Shown here: positions 16,219 to 24,733 of the stretch, piece after piece
How positions within the stretch are numbered: the first letter of the stretch is position 1
Layout of the letters: each line of letters begins with the position of its first letter
Assembly (NCBI GenBank): GCA_963783195.1
Contig: CAWAMV010000004.1
Coordinates: forward strand, 1,426,001-1,490,000
Source of the DNA: Croceibacterium_B sp963783195
Lineage (GTDB): Bacteria; Pseudomonadota; Alphaproteobacteria; Sphingomonadales; Sphingomonadaceae
Length of the DNA stretch: 64,000 bases
Direction: 5' to 3'
Position numbers and translations under genes: made by a program
The notes under the pieces: generated by a model
What the model was told of the DNA's origin: nothing
The model's input: the letters and a program-made list of their open reading frames with translations, nothing else
Databases searched by the model: none

Positions 16219-16934
16219 CCCTGTTCGTCCTCATTGCTCCCCAGGCTGCGGGCGAGCGATTCCAGCACCGTCCGCAGTTCCGGGTCGCCGATGTCGCGCA
16301 GGCTTTCGCCCAGTTCCATCGGGATCGGTTTGAGCGACGGCGGCTCCTTGGGCCTGTCAGCAGTCTGCGGCTTAACCTCGCCTTGCCGCATCTTCACTTT
16401 CGCGACGGCCTTGTAGCCGAAGAAGCGGTTCACGCGCTCCATTATCTCGGGGATCACGTGCTGGATCAGCGGCGCGTGGGCCGGCAACACCACGAGCTGC
16501 AGGATGCCGTCGCTCTTCTCGCCGGGCGGAAAACGGATCGCCTCGGGCTGACAGACGCGGGCATGGCGCTCGCCGACGATCTCCGGCCAGCGGGTCACGA
16601 CCGAGCTCTGCACGAAACCGAAGCGGCGGAACGCGGCGCGGCCGACCTGTGGCATGAGTTCCGAGATGGGGCGTGCGGGTCCACCCCTCGGCCGTTCGTA
16701 AGTCTTGGATTTCTTCGGCCTACTGCTTCGCTGCTTGAGGCGTTCGGCTTCTTCAGGCCTACCGCTTCGCTGCTTGAGGCCGCGGGCTTCTTCAGGCCTA
16801 CCGCTTCGCTGCTTGACGCCGCGGGCTTCTTCCGCTTCGCTGCTTGAGGCCTTGGGCTTGCCGCCTTTTGCCGCCGGCCGCTTCTTCGCCTGTGGGGGTT
16901 TGTCGCCGTCGCGTTCCATGTGCGGCGCCGCCAT
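16215..16934 (-). CDS. DUF721 (DciA-like) protein with repeat linker
   Basis: A 239-residue protein. Residues about 85-185 are the DUF721 domain (FGFVQSSVVTRWPEIVGERH, then LQLVVLPAHAPLIQHVIPEI), the family that includes the replicative helicase loader DciA. The first 80 residues are a Lys/Arg/Pro-rich disordered tail containing three 13-residue tandem repeats. The start may be at 16934 or at Met6 (16919). It is divergent from mutY with only 14 bp between start codons and leads the DUF721-dsbA-dsbA-smc run. Confidence 0.85.
   Translation of the reverse strand: MAAPHMERDGDKPPQAKKRPAAKGGKPKASSSEAEEARGVKQRSGRPEEARGLKQRSGRPEEAERLKQRSSRPKKSKTYERPRGGPARPISELMPQVGRAAFRRFGFVQSSVVTRWPEIVGERHARVCQPEAIRFPPGEKSDGILQLVVLPAHAPLIQHVIPEIMERVNRFFGYKAVAKVKMRQGEVKPQTADRPKEPPSLKPIPMELGESLRDIGDPELRTVLESLARSLGSNEDEQG
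16716..16832 (-). repeat. Three 39-bp in-frame tandem repeats in the DUF721 gene
   Basis: The DNA contains three head-to-tail 39 bp units encoding EEARGVKQRSGRP, EEARGLKQRSGRP and EEAERLKQRSSRP (protein residues 35-73). On the plus strand each unit contains TACCGCTTCGCTGCTTGA or a near copy. A partial further copy of the GCTTCGCTGCTTGAGGC part lies just beyond at about 16830-16850. It is a coding minisatellite in a disordered linker, so copy number may vary between strains. Confidence 0.85.
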
Positions 16935-16948
16935 GCCATAGCCACCGC

Positions 16949-18028
16949 GTGAGCGCCACCGGGTCCATCGCCGAAGACTTGCTGGAATGGTACGACCTCA
17001 GCGCGCGGCGCCTGCCGTGGCGCGTGCTTCCGGGCGAGGGGCGGGCGGACCCCTATCGCGTGTGGCTGTCCGAAGTGATGCTTCAGCAGACCACGACGGC
17101 TGCCGTCGCGCCGTATTTCCGCGCCTTCACGCAGCGCTGGCCCACGGTCGAGGCGTTGGCCGCCGCGCCGGAGGAAGACGTGATGGCCGCCTGGGCGGGT
17201 CTTGGATACTACACTCGGGCGCGGAATCTCGTGAAGTGTGCCCGGCAAGTGGCGGAGACGCGTGGGTTTCCCACGACAGAGGCCGAGTTGCGGAAGTTGC
17301 CGGGGCTGGGCGACTATACCGCGGCAGCTGTGGCGGCGATTGCTTTCGATCGGCGCGCGGTGGTGGTCGATGCCAACGTGGAGCGAGTTGTCGCCCGACT
17401 GTTCGCCATTGCCGATCCCCTGCCGGGCGCGCGCAAGGCGATCCGCGCCGCTGCTGACGAGATAACGCCGGAAAGCCGGGCGGGTGATTTCGCGCAGGCG
17501 ATGATGGACCTCGGCGCGACGATCTGCACGCCGCGCGACCCGAAATGCCTGCTTTGCCCGCTGAACGCCGAGTGCAGGGCCCGCGCCGAGGGCGACCCTG
17601 CGCGCCTGCCGGTCAAGGCTGCGAAGAAGGCCAAGCCGCAGCGCATCGGGACGGCGTTCTGGATCCAGCGCGAGGAACATGTTTGGCTCGTCCGCCGTCC
17701 GGGCAAGGGAATGCTGGGCGGAATGCGCGCGCTGCCAGATGACGGCTGGTCGGCCCGCGCCGACGGCTCCGGCGATGCACCGATCCCCGGCGGATGGAAG
17801 GCTGGCGGGGTGGTGCGGCACGGATTCACGCACTTCGACCTGGAGCTTGGGCTGGCAATCTACATGGGCAGCGCGTTCGAGGCGCTCGACGAGGGCGAGT
17901 GGTGGCCTGTTGCGGAGATCGAGGCGGCTGGCTTTCCGACCCTCTTCGCGAAAGCGGCGCGCTTGGCCTCTGCTGCTTCGTCAGAAATTAGTCTTGCCAG
18001 CAACACGACCGCGGGCTTGCCAGCTTAG
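16949..18028 (+). CDS. mutY: A/G-specific adenine DNA glycosylase
   Basis: A 359-residue base-excision repair enzyme that removes adenine paired with 8-oxoguanine. The catalytic Glu is in LSEVMLQQT, the helix-hairpin-helix is LPGLGDYTAAAVAAIAF, followed by VVDANVERVVARL. The [4Fe-4S] site is C-x6-C-x2-C-x5-C in ICTPRDPKCLLCPLNAEC. The C-terminal Nudix-like domain (RRPGKGMLGGM) recognises 8-oxoG. The GTG at 16949 gives the expected N-terminus (MSATGSIAEDLLEWYD). Confidence 0.96.
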   Translation: MSATGSIAEDLLEWYDLSARRLPWRVLPGEGRADPYRVWLSEVMLQQTTTAAVAPYFRAFTQRWPTVEALAAAPEEDVMAAWAGLGYYTRARNLVKCARQVAETRGFPTTEAELRKLPGLGDYTAAAVAAIAFDRRAVVVDANVERVVARLFAIADPLPGARKAIRAAADEITPESRAGDFAQAMMDLGATICTPRDPKCLLCPLNAECRARAEGDPARLPVKAAKKAKPQRIGTAFWIQREEHVWLVRRPGKGMLGGMRALPDDGWSARADGSGDAPIPGGWKAGGVVRHGFTHFDLELGLAIYMGSAFEALDEGEWWPVAEIEAAGFPTLFAKAARLASAASSEISLASNTTAGLPA

Positions 18029-18032
18029 CCGG

Positions 18033-18392
18033 TCAGATCCTTATCCGTGCGGACAAGGGCGGGAGCAATCGGCCGAACCTGTCGCGCAAAGAAGTGCCAC
18101 TCTCCCGATCATCGGGCCGAACCATCAGGCTGGACAGTTCATCCGTGCTGATCTCGCGATGGAATTGTACTCCGAACCGGCTGCCGTCCTGCCAAACAAC
18201 CTGGCCGGCGATTTCCACGCTGTCCGACAGGCTGAGCAGGATTGTCCGACCCTGCTTGATTAGCGGGGCCGTCGCCTCGACCAGGCATCCCGAAGTGGAG
18301 AGGTCGAGAACCGTCACGTTCACCGGTGTGGCGGGAATCCGGCCCACCACCTCCTTTTCAAGTGCCATGCGAGGTTTTCGCCGTCGTTCCAA
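18033..18392 (-). CDS. PilZ domain protein
   Basis: A 119-residue protein with a single PilZ domain: the arginine-rich box ERRRKPR at the N-terminus and DLSTSGCLVE, the D/N-x-S-x-x-G motif that with the arginines binds cyclic di-GMP. A longer frame is open to 18452, but AGGAGG at 18399-18404 lies 6 bases before TTG 18392, which makes TTG the best start. It converges on mutY with 4 bp between stops. Confidence 0.85.
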   Translation of the reverse strand: MERRRKPRMALEKEVVGRIPATPVNVTVLDLSTSGCLVEATAPLIKQGRTILLSLSDSVEIAGQVVWQDGSRFGVQFHREISTDELSSLMVRPDDRESGTSLRDRFGRLLPPLSARIRI

Positions 18393-18518
18393 TGCGTTCC
18401 TCCTGCTCGGAGGTCGACTTGCAGGGGCTGGCTCAATAGGTAAGATGCCCAAAAGGGAAGGTTGACACGTGCAGAACGGCCGCAGCCGCTGAAAGCCGCC
18501 GGTATCGGCGGTGGCGGG

Positions 18519-18740
18519 TTAAATTATCCCGCCGCCCAGCATCAGCCTGAGGCAGGCCAGCACGAACACAACGAGGCAGAAATTGCGCCCTCCGTTGCTG
18601 CTCGACAGAGCGCCGATGCCCGCGCCGACCAGCGCGATGGGCAGGACGAACCAGTTGCCCCAGCCGAGCAGAGGAATGGTCGAGGGAATCGCCAGAACAA
18701 GCGCGACGATGCCCGTTAGGATCGAGATCACGTTCAGCAT
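18519..18740 (-). CDS. Small two- to three-helix membrane protein
   Basis: A 73-residue hydrophobic protein (MLNVISILTGIVALVLAIPS...). Hydrophobic stretches at about residues 3-20, 30-44 and 54-70 suggest three membrane segments or two plus a re-entrant loop, with GWGNWF between the first two. No family is recognised with certainty. It is separated by about 95 bp from the divergent hydrolase gene. Confidence 0.65.
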   Translation of the reverse strand: MLNVISILTGIVALVLAIPSTIPLLGWGNWFVLPIALVGAGIGALSSSNGGRNFCLVVFVLACLRLMLGGGII

Positions 18741-18835
18741 GTGTCTTACTTAGGTAATGCACCTCGGCGCCGCAAGATGGGTGTGCGAAAATCCGCGCAC
18801 CCCGCTAGAGAGGCGGAAAAGCTGAAAGGATGCGA

Positions 18836-20125
18836 ATGAAGCCGATGGAGTTTTCCCGCAGGCAGTGGCTCGGCGGCGCGGCCGCGCTGGGGGCGGGGGC
18901 GGTATTCGGCGTGCCGGCGATGGCGCAGGACGCGAGCAAGTGGCCCAACGTCAATCGGCTCATCTCCAGCTACGTCGACGAGCGAAAGGTCGCCAACATG
19001 GTCGCCTGCCTGGGCTTCGGGCAGGCTGCGCCAATGCTGATCGCGGCGGGCGCAGACACCTTTGGCCAGCCCCGGCGGTCGGACGGAAACTCGCTCTACC
19101 GCATCTATTCGATGACCAAGCCGATCACCGGCATGGCGACGATGCAGTTGATCGACGAGGGCAAGCTCGGGCTCGACCAGCCGCTCCATGAAATCCTGCC
19201 CCAGTTCCGGAACATGCAGGTCCAGACAACCTACGACGGGCCGATCACCGCGGACAATCTCGAACCGGCGAAGCGGCCGATCACCATCCGCATGATGCTG
19301 ACCCACACCGCAGGCCTGGGCTATCCCATCGTCCAGAGCGGTCCCATCGCCGAGGCCATGCGGGCGCGGGGCGTCGTGCCCGGGCTGGCCACGCGGCTGC
19401 AGAATTCCCCCGCCTTTCGCGGCACACCCGTACAGGGCCTGGCAAATTTCGCCGACCGGCTGGCCGAGTTCCCGCTGGTCTATCAGCCGGGCGAGCACTG
19501 GTCCTACTCGATGGCCGCCGACCTGCTTGGCCGGGTGATCGAGGTTGTTGCGAACACGCCGTTCGACCGCGTGCTGCAGGAACGCTTCTTCGACCCGCTC
19601 GGCATGACAGATACCGGCTTCCGCGTGCCGCAGGACAAGGCGCAGCGCCTGACCACCAGCTACCTGCTGCTGGGCGGCCTGCCGGTGCCGATCGATCTTG
19701 GCGCAAACTCGATCTACCTCGAAGAGCCGCCGTTCCCCTTCGGCGGCGCGGGTCTCGCCAGTTCGCCGCTGGACTACGACCGGTTCCTGCGGATGCTGCT
19801 GGCGCTCGGCGAGCCGGACGGCAAGCGCGTGATGGGCGAGCTGGCGGTGCGCGTCGGCACCAGCGACCTGCTGCCGGACACGCTGCTCAACCAGGAAACC
19901 TACGGCAGGGACTGGGGATTCGGCGCGCTCGGCCGCGTCGGGCGCGGCATGTGGGACGGGGTCTACGGCTGGGCCGGGGCGGCCGGCACCATCGGCTTCA
20001 TCCATTCCGGCATCGGGCTGCGGGCCGGGCTGTTCACCCAGTACATGCCGAGCAACGCCTATCCATTGAACGAGGAATTCCCTGCCGCAGTCCTGGCCGA
20101 CCTCAAGGGACAGGGAATTCTATGA
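18836..20125 (+). CDS. Class C beta-lactamase-like serine hydrolase (Tat-exported)
   Basis: A serine hydrolase of the beta-lactamase/penicillin-binding-protein fold, about 429 residues. A twin-arginine leader (FSRRQWLGGAAALGAG) is followed by the nucleophile motif SMTK (Ser-x-x-Lys), then HWSYSM as the Y-x-S/N element. Family members include esterases and D-aminopeptidases, so true beta-lactam hydrolysis is not implied. ATG 18836 has AAAGGA at the right distance; an alternative ATG lies at 18830. Its stop overlaps nudC (ATGA). Confidence 0.88.
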   Translation: MKPMEFSRRQWLGGAAALGAGAVFGVPAMAQDASKWPNVNRLISSYVDERKVANMVACLGFGQAAPMLIAAGADTFGQPRRSDGNSLYRIYSMTKPITGMATMQLIDEGKLGLDQPLHEILPQFRNMQVQTTYDGPITADNLEPAKRPITIRMMLTHTAGLGYPIVQSGPIAEAMRARGVVPGLATRLQNSPAFRGTPVQGLANFADRLAEFPLVYQPGEHWSYSMAADLLGRVIEVVANTPFDRVLQERFFDPLGMTDTGFRVPQDKAQRLTTSYLLLGGLPVPIDLGANSIYLEEPPFPFGGAGLASSPLDYDRFLRMLLALGEPDGKRVMGELAVRVGTSDLLPDTLLNQETYGRDWGFGALGRVGRGMWDGVYGWAGAAGTIGFIHSGIGLRAGLFTQYMPSNAYPLNEEFPAAVLADLKGQGIL

Positions 20126-20994
20126 GACTCGCCTTCACCGGACACCAGCTCGACCGCGCCGATCACGTCCGGGCCGACCCGGCGCGGCTGGCCGAGTTTG
20201 CCACCCCGGAGGCGAAACTGCTGCGGCTCGAAGGTCTTGTCCCCGATATTGGGGAGGACGGTACGCTGCAGTTCGGGAAACTGGGAGATTCGAACGGCGC
20301 GGACCTCGTTTTCCTCGGTCTTCTGGATGGCGAGGCGCTGTTCGGCGCGGTGCCCGAGGCGGGTGACGCGGACCCGGCCTACGCCCGCCAGCAAACCTTT
20401 GCGGCCATCGCCCGGCTGGGGCTCGACGACCTCGCGCTCTACGGCGGAGCACGCAGCCTGCTCGACTGGCACGCGCGGCATCGCTTCTGCGCCCAGTGCG
20501 GTCATTCGACCGAAGTCGCCAAGGGCGGCTGGCAGCGTGATTGCCCATCCTGCAAGGCGAGCCACTTCCCACGCACCGACCCCGTCACGATCATGCTCGT
20601 CGAGCATTCGGGGCGCCTGCTGCTGGGCCGTAACAGCCGCTTCCCCGAACGCCGATATTCCGCGCTCGCCGGGTTCATCGAGCCTGGCGAGACGATCGAG
20701 GAGGCGGTCGCGCGCGAGACGCTGGAAGAGGCGGGCATACACGTGCGCGACGTGCGCTATGTCATGAACCAGCCCTGGCCCTTCCCCAGCCAGCTCATGA
20801 TCGGCTGTCACTGCATGGCGGAGGGCGATGCGCTGACGATCGATTATACCGAACTCGCCGATGCGCGCTGGTTCACCCGCGCCGAGGTGGCCGAAGCGAT
20901 GGAAAAGCGCGAAGATAGCCCTACATTCATTCCGCCCCCGCCGATCGCAGTGGCGTGGCACCTGCTCGACTGGTGGTTGAAGGAGACAGCATGA
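20122..20994 (+). CDS. nudC: NAD+ diphosphatase (Nudix)
   Basis: A 290-residue NudC that hydrolyses NAD(H) and in other bacteria removes NAD caps from RNA. The zinc ribbon is CAQCG...CPSC. The Nudix box is GFIEPGETIEEAVARETLEE, followed by the NudC-specific QPWPFPSQLM. It overlaps both neighbours by ATGA junctions, so the hydrolase, nudC and the DsbA-like gene are translated as a unit. Confidence 0.95.
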   Translation: MRLAFTGHQLDRADHVRADPARLAEFATPEAKLLRLEGLVPDIGEDGTLQFGKLGDSNGADLVFLGLLDGEALFGAVPEAGDADPAYARQQTFAAIARLGLDDLALYGGARSLLDWHARHRFCAQCGHSTEVAKGGWQRDCPSCKASHFPRTDPVTIMLVEHSGRLLLGRNSRFPERRYSALAGFIEPGETIEEAVARETLEEAGIHVRDVRYVMNQPWPFPSQLMIGCHCMAEGDALTIDYTELADARWFTRAEVAEAMEKREDSPTFIPPPPIAVAWHLLDWWLKETA

Positions 20995-21692
20995 GCGACA
21001 ACGGGTCCCCTCGGCCGAAGGTAATGGTCGACATCTGGTCGGACGTGATGTGCCCGTGGTGCGCCATCGGCTACAGCCAGTTCGCCAGCGCGGTGAAGGA
21101 GGTCGAGGGCGAAATCGAGGTCGAAGCGCGCTGGATGCCGTTCGAGCTCAACCCCGACATGCCGCCGGAGGGCAAGACGCAGGCCGAGCATATCGGCAAG
21201 GTCTATCAGCGCACGCCCGAACAGATTGCCGAGATGCAGCAGGGCATGGAAGCCCGCGCATCGGCGGCAGGCTTCCCGATGTCCTTCACCACCGATGACG
21301 GCGAGCCGGCGATGATGTGGAACACGTTCGAGGCGCACAAGCTGTTGCGCTGGGCGCTCGCGACTCAGGGACCGGAAGCGCAGACGCGGCTCAAGGTTGC
21401 GTTGCTCGAAGCGCACTTCCAGCAGCACCGCCCGGTGGGCGAACGGGAAACCCTGCTCGACATCGCCGCCGAACAGGGCTTCGACCGCGCCGCCGCTGCC
21501 GCGGCACTCGACGAGGAGGCCCTCGCCGTCGCCACGCGCATGGAGGAGAAGCGCGGGCTGGAGGCGGGCATCAACTCGGTCCCCAGCTTCGTCTTCGCCG
21601 GCCGTTACCTCGTTCCCGGCGCGCAGGAGCCGGAGGTCTTCGCCGCGACCATCCGCAAGGTGGCGGAAATGGCCGAGGGCACCGAAGCCTAG
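20991..21692 (+). CDS. FrnE-like DsbA-family oxidoreductase
   Basis: A cytoplasmic 233-residue DsbA-fold protein of the FrnE/2-hydroxychromene-2-carboxylate isomerase-like type. The redox motif is CPWC in WSDVMCPWCAIG, and the cis-Pro loop is INSVPSFVFAG. No signal peptide is present. The ATG at 20991 overlaps the nudC stop (ATGA). The 3' end overlaps the convergent FAD oxidoreductase gene by 4 bp. Confidence 0.9.
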   Translation: MSDNGSPRPKVMVDIWSDVMCPWCAIGYSQFASAVKEVEGEIEVEARWMPFELNPDMPPEGKTQAEHIGKVYQRTPEQIAEMQQGMEARASAAGFPMSFTTDDGEPAMMWNTFEAHKLLRWALATQGPEAQTRLKVALLEAHFQQHRPVGERETLLDIAAEQGFDRAAAAAALDEEALAVATRMEEKRGLEAGINSVPSFVFAGRYLVPGAQEPEVFAATIRKVAEMAEGTEA

Positions 21693-23035
21693 CTGGCCCC
21701 GCCGAGGCTGCCGCCGAACAGGTTTTCCGGGTCGTACCGGCGCTTGATTTCCTGGAGGCGGTCGTAGTTCGGACCGAAGCCTTCGCGCACGCGCTCGGCT
21801 TCGTCACGGTCGAGATAGTTGAGGTAGACGGTTCCGTCGGAGAACGGCTTGAGCTTCTCGTAGCATGCGCGGGCCGCGGCCATCGCCACGGTGTCGAGCG
21901 CGGGGTCGGCCCAGCCGGCCGAGACGCCGACGTTGTAGCGGGCGCTGCGGTTGGCGAAGGCCGTCTCGGTCGGCCCGACCCGTGCAACGGCGCCGCCGAG
22001 CGTTTCCATGAAGACCATCGAGTATTCGCCCGGCACCGTGCGGATGCCGTCGACCATCGCGTCGACCAGTTCGTCGGACAGGTCGTCGGCGAAGATCGAC
22101 TTCCAGTAGAATCGCTCCCCATGAGGCGAGGCGCCGGCGAAGGACTTCTGGAATTCGACGTAGGGCTGGGTGGCCACGAAACCGGTAATCAGGCCGTCCA
22201 GCTCGAGCAGCGGCTGCAGCTCCTTCCTGGCGGTTGCCTCGTCGCCAACATGCAGCGCGACGACGGCGCAGCTCGGCTTGCCATGCCATTCGGGGGGAAA
22301 GCCCTCTGCCGCGGGGATCTTCATGAATGCGGGGACCAGGCTCACGTCGTCGGACGCATCGTGCATGAAGTCTTTCACGTAGCGCAGCGCGGCGTGGGCG
22401 TGGTCGAGCGGGTAGAACGCCCAGGCGGTGACGATCTGCGGACCGACGGGATGCAGGCGAAAGTCGAACCGCGTGACGATGCCGAACTGGCCGCCGCCGC
22501 CGCGCAGGGCCCAGAACAGGTCGGGGTGCTCGTTTGCGCTCGCCTCGACCACGCTGCCGTCGGCCAGCACGACCTGCGCGCCGAGCAGGTTGTCGATCGT
22601 CAGGCCCAGCTTGCGGGCGAGGAAGCCTATCCCGCCGCCCAGCGTCAGCCCGCCGACGCCGGTTTCCGGCTCGACCCCGGCGGTGACAGCCAGGCCGTGC
22701 GCCTGCGTCGCAGCGTCCAGTTCGCCCAGCAGGCAGCCGCCCGCGACATGGGCTATCCGCGCGCCGGCGTCGACCTCGATCTCGCGCAGGCCGGACAGGT
22801 CGACAATCATTCCGTCGGCCGGCAGCGAGGCGCCCGAGACCGAGTGCCCGCCGCAGCGCGCCACGGCCGTCAGTCCGCTCTCGCGTGCATGGTTCACCGC
22901 GGCCACGACGTCTTCGACCGAATTGCAGCGCGCGATCAGCGCGGGCGTGCGGTCGATCATGCCGTTCCAGCCGCGTCGCGCCTCGTCGAACTCGGGGTGC
23001 GCCGGTTCGATCAGTGTTCCGCCGAAGTTTTCCAT
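21689..23035 (-). CDS. FAD-binding (BBE-like) oxidoreductase
   Basis: A 448-residue flavoprotein of the berberine-bridge-enzyme/VAO superfamily. The RCGGHSVSG motif carries His64, the usual covalent FAD anchor. GVGGLTLGGGIGFLARKLG lacks the second, cysteine anchor found in bicovalent members. The C-terminal YLNYLD and YDPENLFGG are the BBE signature. ATG 23033-23035 gives the natural N-terminus MENFGGTLI. The substrate is unknown; relatives oxidise sugars or alkaloid-like alcohols. Confidence 0.9.
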   Translation of the reverse strand: MENFGGTLIEPAHPEFDEARRGWNGMIDRTPALIARCNSVEDVVAAVNHARESGLTAVARCGGHSVSGASLPADGMIVDLSGLREIEVDAGARIAHVAGGCLLGELDAATQAHGLAVTAGVEPETGVGGLTLGGGIGFLARKLGLTIDNLLGAQVVLADGSVVEASANEHPDLFWALRGGGGQFGIVTRFDFRLHPVGPQIVTAWAFYPLDHAHAALRYVKDFMHDASDDVSLVPAFMKIPAAEGFPPEWHGKPSCAVVALHVGDEATARKELQPLLELDGLITGFVATQPYVEFQKSFAGASPHGERFYWKSIFADDLSDELVDAMVDGIRTVPGEYSMVFMETLGGAVARVGPTETAFANRSARYNVGVSAGWADPALDTVAMAAARACYEKLKPFSDGTVYLNYLDRDEAERVREGFGPNYDRLQEIKRRYDPENLFGGSLGGAS

Positions 23036-23107
23036 CGTGTCAGCCCCTCTTGCCGAAGGACAACCTAGCGGCCGGGGGACAAAGGGCAAACCCGCCCGGC
23101 GCAGCGG

Positions 23108-23461
23108 CTAGAACTTCACCCGCAGCGTGATCTGCGCGCCGACTCCGGATCCGCCCATCGCGCCTTCGCCTGCGGCAGCTTCGGGCGCGAGCGTAGCATT
23201 TTTTCCCAGGCGGAGCGCCAGCGGATTGCCTGGTCCCTCTGCGGTCGGCTCGGACGGCGAGCGTGTGGCGGTCGGCTTGACGGCACAAACGGTAATTTCG
23301 GCCGCGACATCGGGCGAGCAGGGTTCAGCGACCGGCAATTCGATGCGCAAGGTGCCATCTTCCGCCAGCGTGGTGGCAATCCCGCGTCCATCGAGCGACG
23401 GAACACCCACCGCGGCAGGCGGGTCGTCGAGCGGAATGGGAATGCGCTCGCTGTCGTCCAT
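23108..23461 (-). CDS. Hypothetical protein, coupled to upstream secreted protein
   Basis: A 117-residue protein without signal peptide or known domain. It has an acidic N-terminus (MDDSERIPIPLDDPP), a probable beta segment and a small-residue-rich tail (APEAAAGEGAMGGSG) ending with alternating hydrophobics (AQITLRVKF). Its ATG directly follows the TAG of the upstream gene, a strong sign of coupled translation. The two cysteines could be redox active. Function not recognised. Confidence 0.6.
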   Translation of the reverse strand: MDDSERIPIPLDDPPAAVGVPSLDGRGIATTLAEDGTLRIELPVAEPCSPDVAAEITVCAVKPTATRSPSEPTAEGPGNPLALRLGKNATLAPEAAAGEGAMGGSGVGAQITLRVKF

Positions 23462-24370
23462 CTAGGGCTCTTCCCCGACTTCGTTCTTGCGCGTCGCGTC
23501 GAGTGCGATCGGGCCGACGAGTGAGGCGACGATGGGCGCCCCGCCCGGTATGTCGCCGCGGCGGGCGTCCATCCGCATTTCGTTCATCGCGATCCGCGCC
23601 TTGACGTGGCGGTCGAACGGCAGGACGGCGCCTTCGCCCCAGTCCTGGTGGACGATGTCGAATTCCAGCGTGTCGCCGTTGATGGCGAAGTTTTCCAGCG
23701 CGCCCATCGTGTAAGGGTTGTCGCACGGCCCGCAGGCCATCCCGTAAAGTTCCCCGTGATCGTCGGGCCGGATCACGAAGAACTGCTTGTCGCGCCCGGT
23801 GCCGAAGCCGATCCAGACGCCGATAACGTCCTGCGGCGTCAGGTCACGCCACTTGCCCGGCGCGACGTAGGGGGCGGGGGCGGGGGCGGAACCGGGGCCG
23901 GCGCGACGCTCGAGGATCGGCGGGGGCTTGGCGCCGGGCGGCAGGATGGCGATCGGCATGGTCGCCGCCGCGGCGCCGCGCGGGTCCTTGATCGCCACCT
24001 GCTGCAGCTCACCGCCGTCGGTCGCATCGCCTGCCCAGGTCACGCGCAGCTTGCCGGCGTCGAGCTTGGCGACGCCCTTGCTTTCATGGTCGAGGCTTCC
24101 GTCGAGGCCGAGATGGCGGATGGTGAAGGCGATGCCCTTTTCCGGATCGAACGTGCCTTCGAGCGGGGACAGCGTGGTCGCGTCGGCGCACCGGGTGCAA
24201 TGGAAGCCACTGACGGTGCTGCCGCGGATCACGAATTCGTAGGTGTGCGGCCGCGCGGAATCGGTCCGCCAACCACCACGATAGTGGTCGGCGCTTTCGG
24301 CGAACGCCGGTCCGGCGAGCACACTGGCCGCCAGAAACGTCAGCGCAAACCTCGGAAACAATCGCGGCAT
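23462..24370 (-). CDS. Exported protein with two CxxC motifs, unknown function
   Basis: A 302-residue secreted protein. A signal peptide (FALTFLAASVLAGPAFA) leads to a beta-rich N-terminal half holding CTRC (GFHCTRCADATTL), a proline-rich linker (ILPPGAKPPPI, APAPAPYVAPG) and a second half holding CGPC (GMACGPCDNPYTMG). Two CxxC pairs suggest metal or thiol chemistry, which is inference. ATG 24370 with GGGGAG upstream is preferred to a TTG six bases earlier. Confidence 0.7.
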   Translation of the reverse strand: MPRLFPRFALTFLAASVLAGPAFAESADHYRGGWRTDSARPHTYEFVIRGSTVSGFHCTRCADATTLSPLEGTFDPEKGIAFTIRHLGLDGSLDHESKGVAKLDAGKLRVTWAGDATDGGELQQVAIKDPRGAAAATMPIAILPPGAKPPPILERRAGPGSAPAPAPYVAPGKWRDLTPQDVIGVWIGFGTGRDKQFFVIRPDDHGELYGMACGPCDNPYTMGALENFAINGDTLEFDIVHQDWGEGAVLPFDRHVKARIAMNEMRMDARRGDIPGGAPIVASLVGPIALDATRKNEVGEEP

Positions 24371-24418
24371 CGGCAAGTTCTCCCCGCCGACGGGTGTAAC
24401 GGGGCCGATGCGCTGCGC

Positions 24419-24682
24419 CTAGCTTTCGTTGCGATCGCGCTGCAACTTGGCGAGCGTCTTGTCGCCCTTCTTGGCATCCTGTTCCGGGTTGTCGCTGCCG
24501 ACCGCTGTTTCGACCTTGTCGCCGCCGAGCGTCCCCTCGGCGCGATGCAGGTCGGCACGGGTGCCGACGCGGCGGTTCACTTCGCCCCCCGAGCGGCTCT
24601 GCTGGGCGTTATCGCCGAGCGAGTCTTCCTGCATCCGGTCGATCAGGTCGTTATCGGGGTGGGCGGATTGGCGTTCGGGCAT
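24419..24682 (-). CDS. Small hydrophilic conserved protein
   Basis: An 87-residue, highly charged protein (MPERQSAHPDNDLIDRMQED...) with no hydrophobic core, ending in KKGDKTLAKLQRDRNES. A good ribosome site AAAGGAGA precedes the ATG. Composition (Asp, Arg, Gln, Gly) suggests a disordered or stress-type protein. No function recognised. Confidence 0.65.
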   Translation of the reverse strand: MPERQSAHPDNDLIDRMQEDSLGDNAQQSRSGGEVNRRVGTRADLHRAEGTLGGDKVETAVGSDNPEQDAKKGDKTLAKLQRDRNES

Positions 24683-24733
24683 GGTGTCTCTCCTTTCCCG
24701 ACCAACGGGGCGGGCAAGGGGTCCGTTCCCCGA

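Noticed and set aside
16716..16850. Possible CRISPR array
   Set aside because: Units are contiguous coding repeats with no unique spacers and no cas genes nearby.
16595..17833. A long minus-strand frame containing an ASSSEAVGLKKP-type repeat
   Set aside because: It is the same 39 bp repeat read in another frame and runs antisense through mutY; the DUF721 frame has the recognisable domain and coupling to dsbA.
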